In this document: one piece after another, positions 16,353-22,185 of the stretch
Position numbering within the stretch: the first letter of the stretch is position 1
Layout: every line of letters begins with the position of its first letter
From: a virus
IMG/VR virus record: IMGVR_UViG_3300022745_000056
Location: 1-44,901 of that record
Length of the DNA stretch: 44,901 nt
Strand: one strand, 5' to 3'
Position numbers and translations under genes: made by a program
Notes under the pieces: generated by a model
Seen by the model: the letters and a program-made list of their open reading frames with translations, nothing else
Told to the model about the DNA's origin: nothing
Databases searched by the model: none

Positions 16353-17186
16353 TTAAGGGCGCAGGCCGGAGTTGAGCAGGATGAAGCGGTCATAGCCCGT
16401 GCGATCGTTCATGAACGCAATCTGCTTCCAGGGACCATCCAGAAAGTCCTGGTAGTTCTGCTCAGCGTCCGAATAGCCTTCGATGGTGGACTTGATCACC
16501 CCCAGCTCCCAGCCGGATTGGAGCTGAGCTTGGTCCATCTTCACGATCATCGTGTTGTAGATGTAGCTCTTGACCGCGTACTCCACCAGCTTCTCGAACG
16601 CATGGTAGGACTTGGGGGAGATGTTGTTGAGGTTGGCATCGTTCTCGATCACGCAGCGCATCACCATCTGAGGTGACGGCGTAATGAGTTCAGTGATGCG
16701 AATGGTGTTCTCCGCAATGAGCGACACCGATGAGGTACTCAGGTGCGGGATCTTGTCAACCGAGCGCAGGATGCTGGACTCCAACACGCTCATGATGCCG
16801 CCGTCCATCTGCTGGAGATTGCCCACACCTGCCCAGGTGCTGGCACCGTACCAGTTACCCAGCTGCGTCGGGTTGATGAACATCACGTTGAGGGGTGAGA
16901 GGATGGCGCGACCTTGCGTGCGGGATTTGGGCACGCGTACGATCACAGTACCCATGATGGGGCTCACCTGCTCTAGGCCCGTCAGGTCGACCAGGATCTG
17001 CTGGCCGCCCACCAAGTTGCAGTCCATGCAGACACGGGGGCGGATCACCAGATCTTCGATCTGTTTGTCCACACTGAGGCCTGAAATGCCCCACTGGGAA
17101 TAGTTTTGCCCGACAAAGACCGTGTTGAGGATCTGAGCCGGGATCTTGTAGTGCATCTTGCTGATTGCATTACGAATGGCATCCAT
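16353..17186 (-). CDS. Unrecognised protein heading the leftward terminase block
   Basis: This 277-residue protein is mixed alpha/beta, with VVGQNYSQWGISGLSVDKQ-like and IEDLVIRPRVCMDCNLVGG segments near the N-terminus and a helical C-terminal half. It is not recognised. The start follows GGAG. A TTATGA motif lies 16-21 bases upstream within a 17-base repeat also present at 27869, so it may be the first gene of the leftward transcript that runs to terL. A virion role is inferred from position. Confidence 0.55.
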   Translation of the reverse strand: MDAIRNAISKMHYKIPAQILNTVFVGQNYSQWGISGLSVDKQIEDLVIRPRVCMDCNLVGGQQILVDLTGLEQVSPIMGTVIVRVPKSRTQGRAILSPLNVMFINPTQLGNWYGASTWAGVGNLQQMDGGIMSVLESSILRSVDKIPHLSTSSVSLIAENTIRITELITPSPQMVMRCVIENDANLNNISPKSYHAFEKLVEYAVKSYIYNTMIVKMDQAQLQSGWELGVIKSTIEGYSDAEQNYQDFLDGPWKQIAFMNDRTGYDRFILLNSGLRP

Positions 17187-17201
17187 AAATACTCCAGATT
17201 T

Positions 17202-17218
17202 TCATAAGCCCACATCAT
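17202..17218. repeat. 17-base repeat, copy 1
   Basis: TCATAAGCCCACATCAT is repeated exactly at 27869-27885. Here it lies between divergent genes: 16 bases before the leftward start at 17186 and about 94 before the rightward start at 17312. Read leftward it is ATGATGTGGGCTTATGA, and GGGCTTATATGA at about 17941 is a close relative. A promoter or protein-binding site is likely. Confidence 0.6.
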
Positions 17219-17311
17219 CGTTTAGAGTCCAGAGCAATCGTGCGCTGCACTCATAGGCTCCAAGAGCCTGAGCTTTCAATTGTCAAACCATTCCCCAGGA
17301 GAACTGACCTC

Positions 17312-17824
17312 ATGAACACCTCCCCGACTCAGACCGCTGCTGGCGCCATCACCACCGATGACGCCGATCGTGCTGAGGTTCAGCACATGGCAGATCACAA
17401 CGTGCTGCTGGCCACGCTCACCCCCACTCACACGTTGCTGGTGAGCAACGAGCTGATGCGCGGTCTGCGCCGCAACGAGTCGCTGCTGGACTATGACCGC
17501 GCGTGCACTGAGCTGATGGCTGCTCTGACGGTCAGCCATGCGGTGCCCAACCGTGACGTGGCGGTCAAGTTCCTCAACGTGGGCGATGAGCTGCACATCA
17601 CCGTCTATGCCGCAGCTCTCAATGCCTGTGCTCAGCGTGAAGACGCCGCTCAGCTCACCACCATCAAGCCCAAGAAAGCCTGGATGAAGGCCAGTGAGCT
17701 GTGGTTCACACGTGATGGTCTGGGCACCATCACGTGTCCGGTGGAGTACCAGGTGGACTACGTACAAGACATCCTGATCTACCGAGATCAGGTGCTCTAC
17801 CAGCAAGCCGTCAAGCTCAAGTAA
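17312..17824 (+). CDS. Unrecognised 170-residue protein
   Basis: The protein starts MNTSPTQTAAGAITTDDADR, polar and probably flexible, and then has a compact mixed fold with VAVKFLNVGDELHITVYA and CPVEYQVDYVQDILIYRDQVLY. No family is recognised. AGGAGA precedes the start at normal spacing; an upstream in-frame start lacks one. It is monocistronic between a divergent promoter region and the terminator at 17836. Confidence 0.55.
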   Translation: MNTSPTQTAAGAITTDDADRAEVQHMADHNVLLATLTPTHTLLVSNELMRGLRRNESLLDYDRACTELMAALTVSHAVPNRDVAVKFLNVGDELHITVYAAALNACAQREDAAQLTTIKPKKAWMKASELWFTRDGLGTITCPVEYQVDYVQDILIYRDQVLYQQAVKLK

Positions 17825-17835
17825 GCAGCTGTTGC

Positions 17836-17886
17836 TCTACACACCGATGCTCTCTACAGGGTGTTGGTGTGTAGACTTCTATGCTG
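17836..17886 (+). terminator. 10-bp terminator with CTTCTATGCTG tail
   Basis: TCTACACACC (17836-17845) pairs perfectly with GGTGTGTAGA (17866-17875), followed by CTTCTATGCTG. A second small hairpin, TTGCAC/GTGCAA (17892-17897 with 17901-17906), follows. Confidence 0.75.
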
Positions 17887-17920
17887 TTGATTTGCACTTT
17901 GTGCAATTTCATAAGGAGAA

Positions 17921-17929
17921 TGTATTATC
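17921..17929 (+). promoter_or_regulatory. TGTATTATC early-promoter-like motif
   Basis: TGTATTATCTG lies 80 bases before the first gene of the overlapped cassette and matches GTATATTATC at 39391 and CTTATTATC at 25756. It may drive the cassette at 18010-21110. Confidence 0.4.
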
Positions 17930-18009
17930 TGCGCTCTAGGGGGCTTATATGAAGAAAACACTTTGTATATCACTTCTAGAGAACATCCACCCTCACTCTT
18001 TGCATTCAC

Positions 18010-18933
18010 ATGACCCCCATCGACCCCATTCAGCAGTCTGTCTCTAACGACACAGCGAGTCAACTCGCTGCAGAGTTGAACACACTGATTGAACAACGAA
18101 ACGAGTACTACTCCACACGGTACTACAGCATCACGGCTGAACTCGATCTGATCGAGATGAATCTGACCAAGGTGTTGCAGCCCAATCCTCATGGGCTGTA
18201 CTTGGGTGGTAAGCTCGAGCCTCTGGCTGTGGTGAGCGATGTGCTGTTAGACGCCAATGCCAACCGTCCGGAACACGTGATCTGGCCAGGACTGACTCGG
18301 CCGGAAGACGCTGCCAATGAAGCTGCCCACATGGCTGTCAATGTGAACCGGTCACTGGCCAAGGACCGAGTGCCTGTGCTGTACAAGGCCGCATCGCTGC
18401 ACAGTGCACCGGTGCCGATCTACCATCACATCTACTTGCGCAGCCGTGCACGAATCACGGCTGCAGGAGACCACCTGATCTCTGCCGTCAACTTGGCGGC
18501 CTATTTGGCGCAGGAGTGGTTTGAAGATCACTGCGCTCACACGGAGACGGTGGTGAGCATCAATCCGCTGCACAGCTGCTTCAAGGAGGAGTTCAAGACG
18601 TGGGCATCTGTGCGTGAAGTCTACGAGCTGCAGGTGCAGGGCGTGAACATCCGTTCCATCTCGGAGCCTTTGACTGCGGAGCAAGGCTTCATGGCCAACA
18701 AAGTCTACGAGAAGTACGAAAAGCACGTCTATGACGCACGCTGCATGATGGAGCCGCTGTTCAAGAAACTGCAAGCTGACTACGGTCAGTTTACCCGCTG
18801 GAACTCCTTCACGGTAGGCGCCTCGTCCAGCAGCACGATCATGGTCAAGCATGCGCCTGACGTGAGAGCGCTGCTCTATCTGGACATGCAGATTGAGAGG
18901 GTGCGAAATCACATTTCGCAAGTCTGCGGATGA
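18010..18933 (+). CDS. Unrecognised first gene of a coupled cassette
   Basis: This 307-residue protein has a helical N-terminus (AAELNTLIEQRNEYYSTRYYSITAE, about 18-42), a central mixed part with many His (YHHIYLRSRARI) and a helical C-terminus. No motif of a known enzyme is recognised. The ATG lacks a Shine-Dalgarno (TTTGCATTCAC precedes it), as for several other first genes here. It overlaps the next start as ATGA. Five further genes follow with overlaps, so their products probably act together, but no function can be stated. Confidence 0.5.
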   Translation: MTPIDPIQQSVSNDTASQLAAELNTLIEQRNEYYSTRYYSITAELDLIEMNLTKVLQPNPHGLYLGGKLEPLAVVSDVLLDANANRPEHVIWPGLTRPEDAANEAAHMAVNVNRSLAKDRVPVLYKAASLHSAPVPIYHHIYLRSRARITAAGDHLISAVNLAAYLAQEWFEDHCAHTETVVSINPLHSCFKEEFKTWASVREVYELQVQGVNIRSISEPLTAEQGFMANKVYEKYEKHVYDARCMMEPLFKKLQADYGQFTRWNSFTVGASSSSTIMVKHAPDVRALLYLDMQIERVRNHISQVCG

Positions 18934-19307
18934 ACATTGCTGTCAACGTCCAAGAGATAATGCTCGTCCTCATGCGCTACGTGGACGTCCATCCGGATGT
19001 GCATGGGGATCAAGCCTGGTACCGACTGCTGCAGGTGTGCGGCCGGTACGTGAGTGCGGTGCCTGAGCTCAGTCTCTACCAACTCCAGCAACTCCTGGCT
19101 GATGAGCTGCTGGAGGCCTTCAGCGCCCGTGTGCCGATCAGCCAAATGCATGCCCAAGTGCATGAAGCCGCGTGCCGAGCATTGCTCGCCATCCCTGTGG
19201 ATCAGTATGCCCAGGACATGCACCGCCTCACCGGTGCCTACAGCGCTTCCCATCTTCAATTTCTCGGTATAGGAGTCAACGACAGTGTCATCCTACGAGT
19301 CCATTAA
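18930..19307 (+). CDS. Unrecognised small protein, cassette gene 2
   Basis: This 125-residue protein is mainly helical (LYQLQQLLADELLEAFSARV, about 50-69). It starts within the stop of the upstream gene (ATGA), so it is translated by coupling, and its last 23 bases overlap the next gene. No family is recognised. Confidence 0.5.
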   Translation: MNIAVNVQEIMLVLMRYVDVHPDVHGDQAWYRLLQVCGRYVSAVPELSLYQLQQLLADELLEAFSARVPISQMHAQVHEAACRALLAIPVDQYAQDMHRLTGAYSASHLQFLGIGVNDSVILRVH

Positions 19308-19695
19308 GGCGCGTCGCATTGCCTTAGCCATCAACGTCTACGATCTGATGGAGATCATGCGCGATGTGCCTCGCACAGGCGTGAGACCCATCCAGATTCA
19401 CCGGGTCTTGGAACACATGGGTCAGTGCGTGCTGTGCCGCACACCAGTGTCAATGGAGTATTCGCCGCAAGACCTGGTCATGCAGTTCTTCCGTGACAAC
19501 TTCAGCCAAGACCTGTGCTACCATCCTGTATTTCATGACGTGTATGCGTTTCTCAAGCTGAGGATCATGAGCACGTTGCCTCACTTCAACCCCTACCACA
19601 CTGAAGGGATTCGCATGCATCAAGTCACATGCAGCCCACTGGGCTATCTGCGCATGGAGTTTGACCGCGACGAGCTGTGCTCGCTCGTGCCGTGA
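19285..19695 (+). CDS. Unrecognised small protein with CxxC, cassette gene 3
   Basis: This 136-residue protein contains CVLC (about 51-54) and two further Cys (LCYHP and VTCSPLG), a pattern that could bind a metal ion although no classical zinc finger is complete. It begins at GTG (19285) with AGGAG 9 bases upstream, inside the preceding gene. Its stop overlaps the next GTG start (GTGA). Function unknown. Confidence 0.5.
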   Translation: MSSYESIKARRIALAINVYDLMEIMRDVPRTGVRPIQIHRVLEHMGQCVLCRTPVSMEYSPQDLVMQFFRDNFSQDLCYHPVFHDVYAFLKLRIMSTLPHFNPYHTEGIRMHQVTCSPLGYLRMEFDRDELCSLVP

Positions 19696-20231
19696 ACAAG
19701 GTCTTGCTCCACTTGCCCTGGATGAACCTCATCCAGTACCGGCTGGAAGTTCACCACCCCATCGTGGCCGAGCTCTTTGGAGCTTTGGCTTACCGGGTGG
19801 TGAGTCAAGCGGTAGCTACTCGAGCTGATGAGACGCCTACCATCTGGGACTATGGTGACACCATCCCCGATCAGCTGTTGCTGGAAGCTGAGCAGCTGCA
19901 GCAAGTCCATCAAGACTACAGCTACTTGCAGCGCATGCAAGACGCTGTGGACAACGAGATGGGCGTGCTCATCCAAGAGCTGGCTGACCGAGCCTATCAG
20001 GAGATCATCCGCCCCTATCGGCAGCAGTGCACTTGGCCAGGGGTGCAGCTGCGGCTCACCCCCACCATCTTTGCGGATGATGACGCGTCTTACTGGCTGC
20101 ACGGCGCTGCACATCCTGCGCCGTGCAAACACACCCACCCCATCAGGAGAACACATGCACCAAATTCAATTGACCACAGAGCTGCTGGGAGAAGGCCTTT
20201 AGGCCATCCCAGCATCCGGAGAAACCTATGA
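19692..20231 (+). CDS. Unrecognised protein with odd basic tail, cassette gene 4
   Basis: This frame encodes 179 residues from GTG at 19692. The first ~140 residues look like a normal helical protein (LLLEAEQLQQVHQDYSYLQRMQDAVDNEMGVL). The last ~40 are basic and unlike it. In DNA terms this tail covers a 10-bp hairpin (20098-20107 with 20118-20127), an AGGAG site with a 15-codon frame, and another hairpin (20184-20213), which look like intergenic control DNA. A lost stop codon is possible. As it stands, the stop overlaps the next start as ATGA. Confidence 0.45.
   Translation: MNKVLLHLPWMNLIQYRLEVHHPIVAELFGALAYRVVSQAVATRADETPTIWDYGDTIPDQLLLEAEQLQQVHQDYSYLQRMQDAVDNEMGVLIQELADRAYQEIIRPYRQQCTWPGVQLRLTPTIFADDDASYWLHGAAHPAPCKHTHPIRRTHAPNSIDHRAAGRRPLGHPSIRRNL
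20155..20202 (+). CDS. Possible 15-codon leader peptide
   Basis: An ATG behind AGGAG encodes MHQIQLTTELLGEGL and stops at TAG inside the loop region of a hairpin with arms GCTGGGA (20184-20190) and TCCCAGC (20207-20213) and an inner GGCC pair. The next gene's ribosome site (GGAGAA) follows. This arrangement resembles a translational attenuator, but it lies within the frame of the upstream gene, so it may be chance. Confidence 0.2.
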   Translation: MHQIQLTTELLGEGL

Positions 20232-20809
20232 CACTGAAAATCAGCCGCGACGCCCTCAAGGATGACGAGCGCTACAACTACTTGAACCTGGGCATGGGTG
20301 ACTTTGCTCTCTCGGACTTTCACGAGTTCTTGATGCAGCAGGGCTTGGACACCCAGACCGCTCAGGAGTTGTTTGACTGCATGATGGAAATCTACATGGA
20401 CGAGTGGGTCAACCACAATCGCTATGACCTGGATGACATCGTGGTCAAACTGGCCAGCACTAACAAGATCGTCAGTGACGACCGCTACATGCTGGCTGAA
20501 GCCCAAGCCGAAGCCGATGCTCAAGCAAGCGACAAGCCCGCAGCGGCTTGGCGCAGTCAGCTGGAAATCAGCATCCGGCTGATGCTGGAGCACATCCACT
20601 GCCAAAGCGGCGACATGTGGGGTGCCTGCCTGGATCCGTACGACCATTACGCACCTGATCCCGACTGCCTCATCAGCAAGGGCCAATGGGGTGCCTGCTT
20701 GTACCATCTCAAACCCACCAAGGAGTCTGCGGGTGAACCTCCCACTACCACGGCAGATCGCCATCCAGTGCCAACCACTGGAGCTGCCAGCAATGGAGCT
20801 GGCCAATGA
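20228..20809 (+). CDS. Unrecognised acidic protein, cassette gene 5
   Basis: This 193-residue protein has an acidic helical first half (LSDFHEFLMQQGLDTQTAQELFDCMMEIYMDEWV) and a second part with four Cys and several His and Asp (IHCQSGDMWGACLDPYDHYAPDPDCL), which could hold a metal or disulfides. The last 30 residues are low-complexity Pro/Thr/Ala. GGAGAA precedes the start. The 3' end overlaps the next gene by 77 bases. No family is recognised. Confidence 0.5.
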   Translation: MTLKISRDALKDDERYNYLNLGMGDFALSDFHEFLMQQGLDTQTAQELFDCMMEIYMDEWVNHNRYDLDDIVVKLASTNKIVSDDRYMLAEAQAEADAQASDKPAAAWRSQLEISIRLMLEHIHCQSGDMWGACLDPYDHYAPDPDCLISKGQWGACLYHLKPTKESAGEPPTTTADRHPVPTTGAASNGAGQ

Positions 20810-21110
20810 CTATGGGATAGACGTCAGCTCGGCCGCGTTCCTGGAGCAGCTGTACACGCTGAGCACGTCACGACCCATCGCTTCTAAGTCACCACTGTAT
20901 CTGTGGTTTGAGCAGCACTTCGCCCTGTTCATGCAGCAGCCTCAGACGGTGGCCTCACTGTTTGATTGGATGTGCGAGTGCTGCGCTATTGTGGCCCAGT
21001 ACAAGACATACCAAGGCCGTCGCTATTACCCCAAAGGGTTCAAAGACAACTACCTCATCCTCATCATCGACACTGAAGATGAGCCGATGGATTGGAAGTT
21101 GGGCATGTAG
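20733..21110 (+). CDS. Unrecognised protein, cassette gene 6
   Basis: From GTG at 20733, with a clear AAGGAG 7 bases upstream (20720-20725), the frame encodes 125 residues; ATG at 20793 is the alternative and would give 105. The protein has a helical centre (FALFMQQPQTVASLFDWMCECCAIV) and ends with an acidic segment (DTEDEPMDWKLGM). The upstream part overlaps the low-complexity tail of the previous gene. It closes the cassette, followed by a strong terminator. Function unknown. Confidence 0.45.
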   Translation: MNLPLPRQIAIQCQPLELPAMELANDYGIDVSSAAFLEQLYTLSTSRPIASKSPLYLWFEQHFALFMQQPQTVASLFDWMCECCAIVAQYKTYQGRRYYPKGFKDNYLILIIDTEDEPMDWKLGM

Positions 21111-21123
21111 TGACAACCATTCA

Positions 21124-21183
21124 TGAGCCCCTAGGGCCGTCTCTTCGGGGATGGCCCTAGGGGCTCACCTCTTTTCTTTTTTG
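21124..21183 (+). terminator. 15-bp terminator with long T-tract
   Basis: TGAGCCCCTAGGGCC (21124-21138) pairs perfectly with GGCCCTAGGGGCTCA (21153-21167), followed by CTCTTTTCTTTTTT. It ends the six-gene cassette. Unlike most hairpins here it has a classical T-tract and no TATGCC tail. Confidence 0.85.
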
Positions 21184-21199
21184 TTTGAGGAAACCTCTC

Positions 21200-21604
21200 A
21201 TGGCCTTTACTGTTGAAAAAGGTTTGACCTACAATTTGGTCATGCAAGCGCCTGCGCTGCTGGGCACGGCCTTCAGCAATGTGACGGTGGAAGGCGTGGT
21301 CAACTACTCGCTGGCCAGCATGGTCCAGCCGGATCTGGCGGCGGTGCACCAGCAAGTGCTGCCCTACCTCACCCTCCCTGGTGTGCCTACCGATGCGGCT
21401 CAGCTCAGCTGGATCGTGATCATCACGCCGTCCAATGCGCGGCGAGTGGTGGCGCTGGAATGGCTGGCGGCTCAGCCTGAGCTGGCGACCTATCGCAACA
21501 AAATCATCCGTCTGAACCAGCCCACCCCGGCTCAGGTCAACTTGATCCGTGACATTCTGGTCACGTCTGGTGTCACCAACTTCACGGTGGAGGATGCGCC
21601 GTAA
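21200..21604 (+). CDS. Unrecognised 134-residue protein between two terminators
   Basis: The protein is alpha/beta with LSWIVIITPSNARRVVALEWLAAQPELATYRNKIIRL in its second half, a pattern like a small Rossmann-type or ferredoxin-like domain, but no family is recognised. The ATG at 21200 follows TTTGAGGAAA. It is isolated between the terminators at 21124 and 21625 and just upstream of the structured RNA region. GC-rich codons suggest good expression. Confidence 0.5.
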   Translation: MAFTVEKGLTYNLVMQAPALLGTAFSNVTVEGVVNYSLASMVQPDLAAVHQQVLPYLTLPGVPTDAAQLSWIVIITPSNARRVVALEWLAAQPELATYRNKIIRLNQPTPAQVNLIRDILVTSGVTNFTVEDAP

Positions 21605-21624
21605 GCACCATTATGTGGAAGTAG

Positions 21625-21651
21625 CCGCATCTCACTGGAGATGCGGTCTTT
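21625..21651 (+). terminator. 9-bp terminator ahead of the structured RNA
   Basis: CCGCATCTC (21625-21633) pairs with GAGATGCGG (21638-21646) around ACTG and is followed by TCTTTT. It ends the 134-residue gene and separates it from the structured RNA segment. Confidence 0.75.
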
Positions 21652-21659
21652 TGACACCC

Positions 21660-22119
21660 TAGCAGCATGCGGGCCTATTAGCCCGCTTTAGAGCGGCAGT
21701 GTTTCCCAGCGCAAGGACGCATCGTATCCAGGCATAGGTCGCGGTAGGAGTTTGGTGGTGTCTTCTCACACCGTGACCGCTAGCGAGTGATAGGTGCCTC
21801 TGGGGGAACGCTGTAGCGCAGTATCGCGGTTGTCAGTAGCAGGTCAGTGGCCCGAAAGGCACTTTAGCCGCAGCGGAAGTCGAACAAGACGGTGGGGCCT
21901 CGCAAGGGGAAGATGGCTTGTTTGAGAGGAGCCGCTGCGGCCGGTGTTGGTCACGGACTCAGAGCTGAGAGCATGCGAGCGTCAAGCTCAAGCAGGTAAG
22001 TCAGCCAGCGTGCTGGACGCAAGTGTTGATTGAGCAGACTTGCTGGTGCTTCAGGTGAGCACCATACTTCCCATAAACCCCCGTGACTGGCAGTACCGGT
22101 CACGGGGGTCTTTATGCCG
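21660..22119 (+). ncRNA. Candidate large structured noncoding RNA
   Basis: This 460-base segment has no credible + strand gene but many consistent helices. The core is a nested set: GCCGCAGCGG (21867-21876) with CCGCTGCGGC (21932-21941); inside it AACAAG (21883-21888) with CTTGTT (21917-21922); inside that CCTC-GCAA-GGGG (21898-21909), a GNRA-capped stem with a G-U pair. Others: GCGGT (21741-21745) with ACCGC (21776-21780) enclosing GGTGT/ACACC, itself enclosed by AGGCA (21730-21734) with TGCCT (21795-21799); a CC-GAAA-GG hairpin (21846-21863); GAGCT/AGCTC (21962-21966 with 21985-21989); TGGTGCT/AGCACCA (22044-22050 with 22058-22064); and GCGGGC/GCCCGC (21669-21686). GNRA loops and G-U pairs fit only the + strand. 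It ends in a 14-bp terminator at 22077-22119. No match to tmRNA, RNase P RNA, SRP RNA or tRNA was recognised by eye. Confidence 0.65.
22077..22119 (+). terminator. 14-bp terminator with CTTTATGCCG tail
   Basis: ACCCCCGTGACTGG (22077-22090) pairs with CCGGTCACGGGGGT (22096-22109), one G-U pair, followed by CTTTATGCCG (22110-22119). A matching CATAAA lies on the left side (22072-22077). It ends the structured RNA and precedes the DNA polymerase gene. Confidence 0.85.
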
Positions 22120-22185
22120 CTTTGTTTAGTCATGCACGCCAACCATCACTTAGTCTAGAGCCTACCATCCTCACCATACCCCACC

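Noticed and set aside
17940-18040. Short frame MKKTLCISLLENIHPH as a leader peptide before 18010
   Set aside because: It overlaps the 18010 gene in another frame and lacks a ribosome site.
21651-21681. TTGACA ... TATTAG resembling a host sigma-70 promoter before the structured RNA
   Set aside because: The spacer is 19 bases and the -10 box lies in the loop of a perfect hairpin; too weak to claim.
21660-22119. tmRNA, RNase P RNA, SRP RNA, tRNA or group I intron
   Set aside because: No tRNA-like T-arm or CCA end, no recognisable RNase P or SRP core sequences, and no interrupted gene around it. Only a covariance search could settle this.
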